From assembly GCF_009184865.1 (NCBI RefSeq), contig NZ_CP045096.1, positions 3,782,001 to 3,846,000 of the forward strand: DNA of 64,000 bases. Reading direction: 5' to 3'. The notes under the pieces were generated by a model that ran no database searches, was not told the DNA's origin, and saw only the letters and a program-made list of their open reading frames with translations. Below, piece by piece: positions 41,085-50,563 of the stretch. Made by a program: the position numbers and the translations under genes. Every line of letters starts with the position of its first letter. The first letter of the stretch is position 1. Source of the DNA: Streptomyces phaeolivaceus. Lineage in GTDB: Bacteria > Actinomycetota > Actinomycetes > Streptomycetales > Streptomycetaceae.

Positions 41085-42020
41085 ATGAGTGGTATCTCGG
41101 GACTCCTCGGTATCGACATCGGCGGCACCAAGGTCGCCGTCCGGGTGGAGGGGGCGGGGGCCGAGCCGTACTCGGCCGGCTTCCGCTGGACGCCCGGCGC
41201 GGACGTGGGTGCGGACATCACCGCGCTGGCCGACTGCCTGGCGGTGGTACGGCGGCACTGGCCGGGTCCGTTGCGTGCGGCGGGCGTGGCCATGCCCGCC
41301 ACACTGGACCCGGAGGGCCGGGTGACGGCGTGGCCCAACCGTCCCGCCTGGGCGGGCCTCGGACTCGCGGCGGAACTGCGCGGCATGCTGCCCGGCACGG
41401 CCGTGGCCGTGGCCGACGACGGCGACCTCGCCGCGCTCGCCGAGGCGCGGGCGGCGGGCCTGACCGACGTGCTCTACGTCGGCGTGGGCACCGGCATCGG
41501 CGGCGGCAGCGTCCTCGGGGGCGAGCTGTGCCCCGGCCCCGCCCGCGGCTCCTTCGAACTCGGCCATGTCGTCGTCGACCGCGCCGGCGCCCGTTGCGAC
41601 TGCGGGCGGCGCGGCTGCGTCCAGTCCCGCGCCTCCGGTCCGGCGATCCTGCGCCGCGCGGCCGAACTGCGGGACGCGCCGGTGACGTACGCGGAACTCT
41701 GCGAGGCGTGGCAGCGGCGGCTTTCCTGGGCGGTGGTGGCGGTGGACGAGGCGTGCGCGGCGCTGGCCACGGCGATCGTCTCGGCCGCGGAACTTCTCCA
41801 CCCCGAGGCGGTCATCGTGGGCGGCGGCTTCCCCTCCGGCCTCCCGGGCCTCACCTCTCTCGTCTCCCGCCACGCGACCCGGCTCTCCCGCCCGGGCCAC
41901 CCCGCCCCGCCCCACCAGGACGCCCGCCTGGGGCCCCTCTCCTCGCTGGACGGTGCGCTGCTGCTGGCGCACGCGACATGTACGAGCGCGGAAGCGCTGG
42001 AAGCGGTGGTGAGGGGCTGA
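41085..42020 (+). CDS. rifN: ROK-family kanosamine kinase, RifN-like
   Basis: A 311-residue ROK sugar kinase: LLGIDIGGTKVAVRVEG (ATP loop) at the N-terminus, VADDGDLAALAEA, GVGTGIGGGSVLGG at about 138-151, the zinc-binding CDCGRRGCVQ at about 181-190 and EAVIVGGGF. In the AHBA pathway RifN phosphorylates kanosamine to kanosamine-6-phosphate, feeding iminoerythrose-4-phosphate formation. General glucokinases share these motifs; the cluster context gives the kanosamine assignment. It reads divergently from the SpaB_C-like/rifG pair. Confidence 0.88.
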   Translation: MSGISGLLGIDIGGTKVAVRVEGAGAEPYSAGFRWTPGADVGADITALADCLAVVRRHWPGPLRAAGVAMPATLDPEGRVTAWPNRPAWAGLGLAAELRGMLPGTAVAVADDGDLAALAEARAAGLTDVLYVGVGTGIGGGSVLGGELCPGPARGSFELGHVVVDRAGARCDCGRRGCVQSRASGPAILRRAAELRDAPVTYAELCEAWQRRLSWAVVAVDEACAALATAIVSAAELLHPEAVIVGGGFPSGLPGLTSLVSRHATRLSRPGHPAPPHQDARLGPLSSLDGALLLAHATCTSAEALEAVVRG

Positions 42021-42331
42021 CCCGCCGGGGGCATGGGCCCGGCTCCCTGGCCCACGCCGCCGGCCACGCCGCCTCGGCCGCACAACCGCGAGACCCCCGC
42101 CGGCCGACCCCACCGAAGACGCCCCCGACCGGCCGCCTCCACCGCCGTCCCCCGTTCCCCCACCGAAGCCGCCCCTCACATCCGCCCCGGCCACCCGCAC
42201 CAGTGGGCGCCCGATTCCCCGCCAATGGTCCGACCGCCCCCACAGTGAAGCCGCGCAGGCCACGCAACCCCCACCCCCCGGCCCGGCCTCGACGCCCCCC
42301 TTCCTATCCGTGACTCTCTTCGAGGAGTGCT
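42021..42331. other. Gene-free stretch with a CCGATTCCCCGCCAATGG site
   Basis: I see no coding sequence in these 311 bp, which are C-rich on the plus strand. CCGATTCCCCGCCAATGG at 42211-42228 closely matches CCGGTTCCCCGCCGATGG at 46897-46914 upstream of the LAL regulator, so it may be a shared operator. No clear hairpin follows the rifN stop. Confidence 0.5.
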
Positions 42332-43033
42332 GTGTACACACGTCGAAACGTTCTCCGGGCCGGAGCAGGAGCCGGGCTGGCGCTGGCCGCGTCGACCGCG
42401 GGGGCCGGTGCCGTCGCTCTGGGCGCGCCCGGTGCGGCCGTGCCCGACGCCGACTGGACGGGTCTCGGCGCACGGCTCCGGGGCGACCTCGTGCTGCCCG
42501 CCGACGCCGACTACGAACTCGCCAAGCAGAACCAGCTCGCCGAGTTCGACGCCGTGCACCCGCGAGGCCTACCGGTTCTTCGACAAGCCGTTCTCGCCGA
42601 CCGAGCTGAACCGGATCGTCACGGCGTGGGACGCCGACCGCCGGCCCGGCCAGCGCCGCTTCCCGCACCGCATGTCCGTCGGCGGCGCCGCCAACACCGT
42701 CGCCCCGGCCGCCACCGCCTTCCCACACCGCTCCGCCAACTTCATCGTCGGCTTCACCACCCAGCTCGACCAGCCGACGCACCCCGAGGACGAGCAGGCC
42801 GCGACCGCGTTCGTGGAGACCGGCGCAGCGCTGCTGAATCCGCTGGGAGACGGCGCGTACGTCAACTTTCCCGGCTCCGATCTGCCCGACTGGGCGACCC
42901 AGTACTACGGCGACAACTACCAGCGGCTGCTGTCCGTCAAGCGCCGCGTCGACCCCCAGAACTTCTTCCGGCACCCCCGCTCCATCGGCAGCACCACGCA
43001 GTGGCACCACACACCCAGACCGAGGAGAACTGA
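42332..43033 (+). pseudogene. Tat-exported berberine-bridge-type FAD oxidase, deleted and frameshifted
   Basis: The start encodes a twin-arginine signal (MYTRRNVLRAGAGAGLALAA) and a typical mature N-terminus ending AEFDAVHP. Coding then jumps at about 42560 into a second frame with the C-terminal BBE region (AYRFFDKPFSPTELNRIVTA, RSANFIVGFTTQLDQPTHP, DLPDWATQYYGDNYQRLL, KRRVDPQNFFRHPRSIG). The FAD-binding PCMH domain (some 250 residues) is missing and the two parts are out of frame. The stop of the first frame is at 43031. An oxidase once associated with the pathway that has been lost. Confidence 0.82.
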
Positions 43034-43035
43034 TC

Positions 43036-44631
43036 ATGAGCAACCCGACCGGCCGTGGTGCCGCCGTGGTCATCGGCGCCGGCATCGCGGGTCTGACCGC
43101 CGCCAAGTCGCTGTCCGAGGCGTTCGACACCGTCGTGGTCGTCGACCGCGACGAGCTGCCGGTCGGCGGCCGACCGCGCCGCGGCGTGCCACAGGGGCAG
43201 CACTCGCACGTCCTGCTCGTGGCAGGGCAGCGCGCCCTGGAGGAGCTCTTCCCTGGCCTCGGCGAGGAGCTCGTCGCCGCCGGCGCGCAGGTCTTCGACT
43301 CGGGCGCGGACCTCCACCTCTACCGGCTCGGCGCGGCCTGGAACCCGGTGCACAGCGGGCAGCCGTTCGTCTCCATGAGCCGACCGCTGCTGGAGTACAC
43401 GATCCGCCGCCGGGTCGAGGCACTGCCCAACGTCACGGTCCGCCCCGGCACTTCGGTGTCCGGGCTCGGCGGCACGGACGGCCGCGTCACCGAGGTGCTC
43501 CTGGACGGCGAGCGGCTCGCCGCCGACCTGGTCGTGGACACCACCGGCCGCGGCAGCCGCTCCGACCGCTGGCTCGCCGCCCTCGGCTTCCCCGCCCCGG
43601 AGGTGGAGGAGGTCAAGGTCAACGTCGGCTACGTCAGCCGCCTCTACCGGCACACGCCCGGCGACCTGGCGGTGAAGGCCGCGTTCGTGCAGCCCACCCC
43701 GCCCGCCGAGAAGCGCATCGGCGCCGCGCTGCTGATCGAGGACGACCAGTGGCTGGTCTCGGTCGGCGGCTGGCACCGCGACTACCCGGCCGCCACCGAG
43801 GAGGGCTTCCTGGCGCACGCGGAGAGCCTGCCGGACCCGGTCATCGCCAAGCTGGTCCGCCAGGCGGAGCCGCTCACCGAGCCGGTCGCCTTCCAGTACC
43901 CCGCCAACCGGCGGCGGCACTTCGAGGAGCTGGCGGAGGTGCCGGCCGGCTATCTGGCCCTCGGCGACGCCATCTGCAGCTTCAACCCGCTCTACGGGCA
44001 GGGCATGACCTGCGCCGCGCAGGAGGCGCTCGCCCTGGGCCGGCTCCTCGCCGAGCACGAGGGCGTCACGGCCGACCTTGCCCGCGCCTTCTACCAGGAG
44101 GCCGCCGGGGTGCTGTTCGTGCCGTGGCAGGCCGCGATAGGCGGTGACTTCGACTACGCCGAGACGGTCGGCAGGCGCCCGTACGCCGCCGAGCTGTTCG
44201 GCCGCTACTCCACCCAGGCGCAGCTGGCCGCGCAGGTCTCCGGCGAGGTCCGCAAGGTGATCCTCTCGGTGCAGCACCTGCTGGCGCCGCCCATGGCCCT
44301 GTGGGAGCCCTCGCTCACCGCCGAGATCGTCCGCGCCGCCCGGCACGCACCCGAGGGCGCACAGCCGGAGTTCGGGTACGGCGGCCACGGGCGTCCGCTG
44401 TGGACGGCCGAGGACCGGGACGCCGAGCGGATCCGGGCCGCGCTGCGCGCTGCGGGACTGCCGGAGTTCTCCGACCGGGCCCCCGGCTTCGCGGTCGAGG
44501 GCGGCGCGCCGATCCTGGTCGCCCGCCTCGACGGGGGCGACCGGAACGACTACGTCGAGGCCATCGCCGGGGCCGGTTTCACCGTGGCCGCCGACCCCGC
44601 CGACCCGACGACCCTGCGCGTGACGGCGTAG
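43036..44631 (+). CDS. FAD-dependent monooxygenase (epoxidase/hydroxylase type)
   Basis: A 531-residue flavoprotein: GAGIAGLTAAKSLSEAFDTVVVVDRD at the N-terminus, [30 protein letters not shown], and YLALGDAICSFNPLYGQGMT as the second FAD motif. This combination is typical of squalene-epoxidase-like/geranylgeranyl-reductase-related monooxygenases in polyketide clusters. It lies two bases behind the decayed BBE oxidase, so both were once one unit. A post-PKS oxidation of the ansa chain (epoxidation or hydroxylation of the diene) is plausible, but the substrate cannot be read from sequence. Confidence 0.82.
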   Translation: MSNPTGRGAAVVIGAGIAGLTAAKSLSEAFDTVVVVDRDELPVGGRPRRGVPQGQHSHVLLVAGQRALEELFPGLGEELVAAGAQVFDSGADLHLYRLGAAWNPVHSGQPFVSMSRPLLEYTIRRRVEALPNVTVRPGTSVSGLGGTDGRVTEVLLDGERLAADLVVDTTGRGSRSDRWLAALGFPAPEVEEVKVNVGYVSRLYRHTPGDLAVKAAFVQPTPPAEKRIGAALLIEDDQWLVSVGGWHRDYPAATEEGFLAHAESLPDPVIAKLVRQAEPLTEPVAFQYPANRRRHFEELAEVPAGYLALGDAICSFNPLYGQGMTCAAQEALALGRLLAEHEGVTADLARAFYQEAAGVLFVPWQAAIGGDFDYAETVGRRPYAAELFGRYSTQAQLAAQVSGEVRKVILSVQHLLAPPMALWEPSLTAEIVRAARHAPEGAQPEFGYGGHGRPLWTAEDRDAERIRAALRAAGLPEFSDRAPGFAVEGGAPILVARLDGGDRNDYVEAIAGAGFTVAADPADPTTLRVTA

Positions 44632-44694
44632 GGGCAACGACGTGCGGGAGGAGAGGAGTTGACGGCCATGAACCGCTCGTGGGAGACCCGCGTC

Positions 44695-45129
44695 TCAGCG
44701 CGGGACACGCACAGGCTCCTCCTCCTGGGCGACGGCGAGGGCGGCGCTGTCGTAGGCCGCCCGGGCCGCGGTGACGGAGCTGCGGTTGCGCTCCGCCCAG
44801 TCCATCAGCGTGACGAAGGCGTCGTGCAGTTCGCGCGCGCTGTCCGTGACGCTGTAGACGACCTTCGCCGGGACGGTGGGGTAGACGGTGCGCACCAACA
44901 GCCCGTCCCGCTCCAGGCTGCGCAGGGTCAGGGTGAGCATGCGCCGGCTGATGCCGGGGATGGTGCGCTCCAGCTCGGTGAAGCGGACCGGTTTCTCGGC
45001 TGCCGCCAGGACGATCTGGATGCTCCACTTGCCGCTGATCCGGTCCAGCACCTCCCGCACCGGACAGGCGTCTTCTCCATCCCCGACCTCCGCGACCTGG
45101 TCGGTAACACCGGTGTTCCGTTGGGACAT
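44695..45129 (-). CDS. HxlR-family transcriptional regulator
   Basis: A 144-residue winged-helix protein with the family's conserved Cys in EDACPVREVLDRISGKWSI, followed by RFTELERTIPGISRRMLTLT and LLVRTVYPTVPAKVVYSVT. It is transcribed divergently from the MFS exporter at 45265, and the gap between them has GTTAC/GTAAC repeats. Such regulators usually control the adjacent gene, here probably an exporter repressor released by the product or by redox signals acting on the Cys. Confidence 0.9.
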   Translation of the reverse strand: MSQRNTGVTDQVAEVGDGEDACPVREVLDRISGKWSIQIVLAAAEKPVRFTELERTIPGISRRMLTLTLRSLERDGLLVRTVYPTVPAKVVYSVTDSARELHDAFVTLMDWAERNRSSVTAARAAYDSAALAVAQEEEPVRVPR

Positions 45130-45158
45130 GAAAGTGCCTCCTTCCCTGTCAGGCCATC

Positions 45159-45192
45159 GTTACAGATGATGGAGTCAGTAACAAGGCGTAAC
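45159..45192. promoter_or_regulatory. GTTAC/GTAAC operator between HxlR and exporter genes
   Basis: GTTAC at 45159-45163 with GTAAC at 45178-45182, and a further GTAAC at 45188-45192, in the 135-bp divergent region. HxlR proteins commonly bind GTAC/GTAAC-rich inverted repeats. Confidence 0.5.
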
Positions 45193-45264
45193 GTCAGCGC
45201 ACCAACTGATACCTGACTGAACACCCACATCAACCCGCAATCCCCTCAGAAAGGAAAAAGGCAT

Positions 45265-46749
45265 ATGTCTGCCTCATCGCCTGCCCGGTCCGCCGGGCGG
45301 TCGGGTACGAAGATGGCGCTGCTGGCGTTCTGCATGCTCATCTTCTCCATCGACTACAACATCGTGTACGTGGCGCTGCCGGAGATCGGCCGTGACGTCG
45401 GCTTCTCGGCGCAGTCCCTGCAGTGGGTGGTCAGCGCCTACTCGGTCGGTCTCGGCGGCGCGCTGCTCATCGGCGGCCGCGCGGTGGACCGCCTCGGCGC
45501 CCGCCGGATGCTGGTGCTCGCGCTCGGCCTGTACGGCGTCGCCTCGATCGCCGGCGGCCTGGCCGGCTCCCCGGGGCTGCTGATCGGCGCGCGTGTGGTC
45601 CAAGGCCTGGGCGGCGCGCTGCTCTTCCCGGCCACTCTGTCGCTGATCAACACCAGCTTCACGGAGGACGCCGAGCGCAACAAGGCCTACGCCTGGTGGG
45701 GCACCGCCGGTGCCTCCGGCGCGATCATCGGCTCGATGGTCGGCGGTCTGCTCACCAACTACCTGGGCTGGGAGTGGGTGTTCTTCGTGAACGTCCCGCT
45801 CTGCCTCCTCGGCGTCGTCGGCCTGCTGTCGAACTTCGACGCCGACGCGGTGCAGGGCGACACCCGCGGCTTCGACCTGCCGGGCGCGCTGCTCGCCACC
45901 GGTGCCTCGACCCTGCTGGTCTTCGGCCTGATCAGCGGCCCCGAGGCGGGCTGGGGCTCGGCGAGCACGATCATCGTGCTGGCTGTCGGCCTGGCGCTGG
46001 GTGTCGGCTTCTTCGCCCTGGAGTCCCGTACGGCCGACCCGCTCGCCCCGTCCCGACTGTTCGGCTACCGCGGCCTGCTGACGGCGATCCTGATCATCTT
46101 CGTCTTCCAGGGCGCCATCAACACCCTGCACTACCTGTTCTTCATCCAGCTCCAGGACGTCATGGGCTACAGCCCGCTCCAGGCCGGTCTCGCCTTCCTG
46201 CCGATGAGCGCGGTCGCCATGCTCGGCTCCAACAAGCTCCTGCCGCTGGTGGTCAAGCGCTGGGGTCTGCGCACCGCGCTCTTCGCCGGCATGATCGGTG
46301 TCGGTACGTCGATGGTCGTGCTCGCGGCCACCATGTCCACCAGTCACAGCTTCTGGCCGCTGCTCCCGGCGGTCCTGCTGTGGGGCCTGTTCGCCGGCAT
46401 GATCTACCCGGCGATGTTCATGGCCGCCGGCTCGGACGCCGCCCCCCACGAGCAGGGCGTCGCCTCCGCCCTCGCCCAGACCTCCGCCCAGATCGGCGGC
46501 GCGATGGGTATGGCGGCCCTGATCGCGGTCGCGAACTCCGGACTCGACCTCAGCGAGGGCGCGGACAACCCGGTCTCCGACGTGGTCAACGGCCTCCAGC
46601 TGTCGGCCCTGGTCGGTGGCGTCGCGGCCATCGCCGGCGCGTTCCTGGCCTTCCGCGTCAAGTCCCGGAAGGCGGCGGCCCAGGAGGCCGACGCCTCCAC
46701 CGCGGCGGAGGCGTCGGCCGAGACGCCCCAGCCCCAGACGGTCAACTGA
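45265..46749 (+). CDS. DHA2-family MFS exporter (14 TMS)
   Basis: A 494-residue multidrug-type transporter. It has the DHA2 helix-1 motif (FSIDYNIVYVALPEIGRDVG), motif A (GGRAVDRLGARRMLVLALG), VQGLGGALLFPATLSLI, motif C (GTAGASGAIIGSMVGGLL) and about 14 hydrophobic segments, with an Ala/Thr-rich cytoplasmic tail. Divergent from the HxlR gene. It probably exports the ansamycin, comparable to RifP. No duplicated RNA-polymerase target is in the window, so export may be the main self-protection. The start has AAAGGAAAAAGG just upstream. Confidence 0.92.
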   Translation: MSASSPARSAGRSGTKMALLAFCMLIFSIDYNIVYVALPEIGRDVGFSAQSLQWVVSAYSVGLGGALLIGGRAVDRLGARRMLVLALGLYGVASIAGGLAGSPGLLIGARVVQGLGGALLFPATLSLINTSFTEDAERNKAYAWWGTAGASGAIIGSMVGGLLTNYLGWEWVFFVNVPLCLLGVVGLLSNFDADAVQGDTRGFDLPGALLATGASTLLVFGLISGPEAGWGSASTIIVLAVGLALGVGFFALESRTADPLAPSRLFGYRGLLTAILIIFVFQGAINTLHYLFFIQLQDVMGYSPLQAGLAFLPMSAVAMLGSNKLLPLVVKRWGLRTALFAGMIGVGTSMVVLAATMSTSHSFWPLLPAVLLWGLFAGMIYPAMFMAAGSDAAPHEQGVASALAQTSAQIGGAMGMAALIAVANSGLDLSEGADNPVSDVVNGLQLSALVGGVAAIAGAFLAFRVKSRKAAAQEADASTAAEASAETPQPQTVN

Positions 46750-46785
46750 CGGAGGATCCGCTCGTCTCCAGTCCCCGACCGGCTC

Positions 46786-46813
46786 GCCCGCCAGTGCCCG
46801 TGCGCTGGCGGGC
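46786..46813. terminator. Hairpin after the exporter gene
   Basis: GCCCGCCAG (46786-46794) pairs with CTGGCGGGC (46805-46813) over a 10-nt loop, 37 bp behind the exporter stop. Confidence 0.6.
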
Positions 46814-46850
46814 GATGGCGTGCGCGGACGCCGGCCCGCACGGTGGTCGG

Positions 46851-46915
46851 CCGATTCCCCGCGGGTTGGCCGACCGGTTCCCCGCCCGTTGGCCCGCCGG
46901 TTCCCCGCCGATGGC
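46851..46915 (+). repeat. Three 23-bp-spaced repeats upstream of the LAL regulator gene
   Basis: CCGATTCCCCGCGGGTTGGC (46851), CCGGTTCCCCGCCCGTTGGC (46874) and CCGGTTCCCCGCCGATGGC (46897) form an array about two helical turns apart, 60 bp before the regulator start. A fourth copy lies at 42211-42228. A regulatory array is likely. Confidence 0.65.
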
Positions 46916-46974
46916 CCCGCCCTCCCGATAGTGGTTGCGGGCCGCGAACGGCCACCACGTCTGGGGGATCAGCC

Positions 46975-49674
46975 ATGCTTGTCGAACGCGAGGAACATCT
47001 GGATCGGCTGCGCCGCGTCCAGGAGGCCGCGCTCGCCGGGAGGAGCCAGCTGGCGCTGGTCGAGGGCCCGTCCGCGACCGGCAGGACAGAACTGCTGCAC
47101 GCCTTCGCCGACCGCGCCGAGGAGGCCGGCTTCCGGCTGCTGCACGCCGTCTGCTCCCGGCCCGAGCGCACCCGCGCCCACGGGGTGGTGAACCAGCTGC
47201 TGCGCTACGCCGGTCCGGCCGGCCACAGCACCACGGCACGCTCCGCCGACGAGCTGTGGGCGGCACTGCTGGAACGTTCCGCCGAGGGTCCGGTGCTCAT
47301 CGCCGTCGATGACGTCCAGCACGCCGACGAGCCCTCGCTGCGCATGCTGCTGCAGCTCTCCCACAGGCTGCGCTCAGCCCGGACGGCCATGGTGTTCACC
47401 GACAACACCGACGTGGCCCCGGCCGGCCTCCAGCTGCGCGCGGAGCTGCTGCGCCGGCCCGGACTCACCCGGCTCAGGGTCGGACCGCTCGGCGAGGCCG
47501 CCGTCACCGCGTTCCTCACCCCGCGCCTCGGCCCCGAGACCGCGCGCCGCCTCACCCCGCACTTCCACCGGACCACCGGCGGCATCCCGCTGCTGCTCGC
47601 GGCCCTCGTTGACGACTGGGAGGCCGGCGACGACGAGAGCATCGGCCCCGCCTACTGCCTGGCCGTGCTCAGCTGCCTGCACCGCGGGGACGAGGCCGCC
47701 CTCGCCCTGGCCCGCGCCCTGGCGGTGCTCGGCCCCGACGCCGACGACGACACGGTGGCCGCCCTGGCCGACGTACCCCTCGAACCGTCCGTACGAGCGA
47801 TGACCGCCAGCGGACTCCTGCTGCCCGACGGATCGTTCCGCCACCCAGAGGTCCGGCAGGCGTTCCTGGAGGACCTCCCGCCGCGCGAACTGTCCGCCCT
47901 GCACCGGCGGGCCGCCGGACTGCTGTACGACGGCGGGGCACCGGTCGGCCGGATCGCCAGGCATCTGCTGGCCGCCGGGCGTGCCGACGAACCCTGGGCG
48001 GTACGGGTGCTGCTGGAGGCCGCCGACCAGGAACTGCTCGCCGACCGGCCCGACGCGGCCGGGGTCTGCCTGGAGCTCGCCCAGCGCTCCAGTGGCGATC
48101 TGACCGAACGGGCCGAGATCCTCGCCCGCCTCGCCCACACCGAGTTCCAGTCCGACCCGGCCACCGCGGCCCGCAGCCTGCCGCAGCTCGTCACGGCGGA
48201 CCGGGCCGGTCGGCTGCGGTTCGCCGAATCGGCGCTGCTGATACGGCACTTGCTGTGGCACGGTCGGACAGCGGACGCGGCCGAAGCGATCGCCCGGCTG
48301 CGTACCGATGCCCCGGCGCGAGCGACGGCCCCGGGAGAGGAGACCGACCTGGAGCAGTGGCTGAGCTGGGCACATCCGCCGCTCGCCCGCCCGGCCCGCA
48401 CCCCGGTCCCCGGACCGCGCCGCCCGGGCGGCGCCACCGTCGTGGCGCTGCGCAGCGAACCCTGGCTGGAGCGGGTCGCCGCGCTCGCCGGCGACCTGGC
48501 CCGGGACCGGCAGGTCGAGGTGGATCGCGCCGAGCAGGTGCTGTGGGACCTGCGGCTGAGCCGCTCGGCCTACTGGTCCGAGGAAGCGGCCCTGCTCGCC
48601 CTGCTCGCCCTGGTCCACGGCGACCGCACCGACAGCGCGGCCGAGTGGTGCGAACGCCTCACCCTGGACGCCGCCGAACGCGCCACGCCCACCTGGCAGG
48701 CCGTCTTCCAGGCGGTCCGCGCCACGATCGCGGTATGCCAGGGCGACTTCGCCGCGGCCGTCGAGCGGGGGCACTCCGCGCTGGACCTGCTGCCGGCCAA
48801 GTCGTGGGGGGTGGCCATCGGGCTGCCGCTGTCCAGCCTGGTCGTCGCCACGACCAGGCTGGGCCGGTACGACGACGCTCTGCGGCATCTGTCCCAGGCC
48901 GTGCCGACGGCGATGTACGAGAGCTGGTACGGGCTGCCCTTCCTGCAGGCCCGCGGCATCCACCACCTGGCCACCCATCACCACCGGGCGGCCCTCGGCG
49001 ACTTCCTGTCCTGCGGGGAGCTGCAACGCCAGTGGGGCGTGCGGGGCCTGGGACCGCTGCCCTGGCGGGCCGGTGCCGCCGAGGCCTGCATACGGCTCGG
49101 CAACACGGACCGGGCCAAGCAGCTCGTGCACGAACAGCTCTCCCGGTCCGGCGTGAGCGGCGGCCGGGCCCGCGGTCTCGTGCTGCGGCTGTACGCGGCC
49201 ACCTGCGCACCGGGCCGCGGGCTGCAACTGCTCAACGAGGCACTGGAGTTGCTGGAGTCGGCCGGAGACCGCTTCGAACAGGCGCGGGTCCTCGGCGACA
49301 TGAGCCGGCTGTACAGCGAGGTCGGCGAGCAGCGCCGCGCCCGGATGCTGTTCCGGCAGAGCCTGCACGTCGCCAAGGCCTGCGGGGCGCAGCCGCTGAC
49401 GCAGGAGCTGCTCGCGGGCTCCACCGACGCGAACGCGGAGCGGCAGCCGGTCCTGCCTTCGCACGAGGGGTCGGTGCGCGAACTCACCGGCTCCGAGATG
49501 CGGGTCGCCTCGCTCGCCGTCATGGGCTACACCAACCGCGAGATCGCGGCCCGCCTGTACGTCACGCCGAGCACGGTGGAACAGCACCTCACCCGGGTCT
49601 ACCGGAAGCTGAAGATACAGCGCCGCCAGGACCTGCCGTCGTTCCTGTGGCCGAACGCCTCCAAGGCTGGCTGA
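46975..49674 (+). CDS. LuxR-family LAL-type transcriptional activator
   Basis: An 899-residue large ATP-binding LuxR regulator. The N-terminal EREEHLDRL and EGPSATGRTELL form the P-loop (GxxxxGRT, slightly degenerate), with LIAVDDVQHADEPSL as Walker B. A long alpha-helical middle (TPR-like) follows. The C-terminal LuxR helix-turn-helix is at about 835-890 (ELTGSEMRVASLAVMGYTNR, EIAARLYVTPSTVEQHLTRV). LALs are pathway-specific activators in many macrolide and ansamycin clusters (GdmRI/II, RifZ). ATG 46975 has GGGGGATC upstream. Candidate targets are the promoters with ATAGGGGGGT. Confidence 0.92.
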   Translation: MLVEREEHLDRLRRVQEAALAGRSQLALVEGPSATGRTELLHAFADRAEEAGFRLLHAVCSRPERTRAHGVVNQLLRYAGPAGHSTTARSADELWAALLERSAEGPVLIAVDDVQHADEPSLRMLLQLSHRLRSARTAMVFTDNTDVAPAGLQLRAELLRRPGLTRLRVGPLGEAAVTAFLTPRLGPETARRLTPHFHRTTGGIPLLLAALVDDWEAGDDESIGPAYCLAVLSCLHRGDEAALALARALAVLGPDADDDTVAALADVPLEPSVRAMTASGLLLPDGSFRHPEVRQAFLEDLPPRELSALHRRAAGLLYDGGAPVGRIARHLLAAGRADEPWAVRVLLEAADQELLADRPDAAGVCLELAQRSSGDLTERAEILARLAHTEFQSDPATAARSLPQLVTADRAGRLRFAESALLIRHLLWHGRTADAAEAIARLRTDAPARATAPGEETDLEQWLSWAHPPLARPARTPVPGPRRPGGATVVALRSEPWLERVAALAGDLARDRQVEVDRAEQVLWDLRLSRSAYWSEEAALLALLALVHGDRTDSAAEWCERLTLDAAERATPTWQAVFQAVRATIAVCQGDFAAAVERGHSALDLLPAKSWGVAIGLPLSSLVVATTRLGRYDDALRHLSQAVPTAMYESWYGLPFLQARGIHHLATHHHRAALGDFLSCGELQRQWGVRGLGPLPWRAGAAEACIRLGNTDRAKQLVHEQLSRSGVSGGRARGLVLRLYAATCAPGRGLQLLNEALELLESAGDRFEQARVLGDMSRLYSEVGEQRRARMLFRQSLHVAKACGAQPLTQELLAGSTDANAERQPVLPSHEGSVRELTGSEMRVASLAVMGYTNREIAARLYVTPSTVEQHLTRVYRKLKIQRRQDLPSFLWPNASKAG

Positions 49675-49758
49675 GGCCGCGTTCCGCCTTCCCGAGCCAT
49701 TCCCGATCCCTGAGTTCCCTTTCCCTCGATTCCCGTTCCCTGCATGGAGGTTTTCCAG

Positions 49759-50532
49759 GTGTTCGACACAGATTCCTATCTGAAGAAGCTGGGGTACTCC
49801 GGTCCTACGGAGCCGACCCCGGAGCTGCTGCGGACGCTCCACAAGCTGCACCTGATGAAGGTGCCGTTCGACAACTCGCTCAACGCCGGGCGGGGGCTGG
49901 ACATCTGGGAGTACGTCGACATCGACGTCGACGAGACCTTCGACGCGGTGATCACCGGGGGCCGTGGCGGCGTCTGCCACGAACTCAGCGGTCTCTTCCG
50001 CAACCTGCTCACCCGGCTGGGCTTCGACGTGGCCGTCATGGCCGCCGGGGTCCGGATGGCGAACGGCGAGTTCGGGCCCGAGATGGAGCACATGCTCCAC
50101 GTCGTCCGGTTCGGCGAGGAGCGGTGGCTCGTCGACGTCGGCTTCGCCGGCCCCTCCTTCCTGGAGCCGCTGCGCCTGGCCGCGGGGAAGGAGCAGGAGC
50201 AGTACGGCTGCACGTACAGGCTGGACGCCGAGGACGGGCACTGGACCCTCAACCGGCGTCCGCTGGACGGCGCGTGGGAAGTCGTCTACCGCCTCCCCGA
50301 CGTCGTACGCGAGCTGTCGGACTGGCGCGGCGACCCGACCCTGCGGGAGTACGCGCGCGAGCTCAGCTCCGCAGTGACGTTGATCCGCGGCCGCGCCTTC
50401 GAGACCGGACAGCTGACCCTGATCGGCAAGCGCCTGATCACGGTGGCACAGGGCCGCCAGCAGATCCGTGTCCTGGTGAAGCCGGCGGACTACGAGAACG
50501 CCGTGGAGTCCATCCTGGTCACAGAGATCTGA
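49759..50532 (+). CDS. rifF: Amide synthase (arylamine N-acetyltransferase fold), RifF-like
   Basis: A 257-residue NAT-fold enzyme starting MFDTDSYLKKLGY. The catalytic triad is visible: Cys in GGRGGVCHELSG (about 74), His in EHMLHVVRF (about 112) and Asp in VDVGFAG (about 127). It would lift the finished chain off ACP4 and close the macrolactam with the AHBA amine, replacing a thioesterase. The start is GTG 49759, because GGAGG sits 8 bases upstream at 49746-49750; an upstream ATG at 49744 would overlap that ribosome-binding site. The 84-bp gap before it is a run of TTCCC repeats. Confidence 0.92.
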   Translation: MFDTDSYLKKLGYSGPTEPTPELLRTLHKLHLMKVPFDNSLNAGRGLDIWEYVDIDVDETFDAVITGGRGGVCHELSGLFRNLLTRLGFDVAVMAAGVRMANGEFGPEMEHMLHVVRFGEERWLVDVGFAGPSFLEPLRLAAGKEQEQYGCTYRLDAEDGHWTLNRRPLDGAWEVVYRLPDVVRELSDWRGDPTLREYARELSSAVTLIRGRAFETGQLTLIGKRLITVAQGRQQIRVLVKPADYENAVESILVTEI

Positions 50533-50563
50533 CGGGCCGGGCTGCAGCGGAACAGCGACGACG

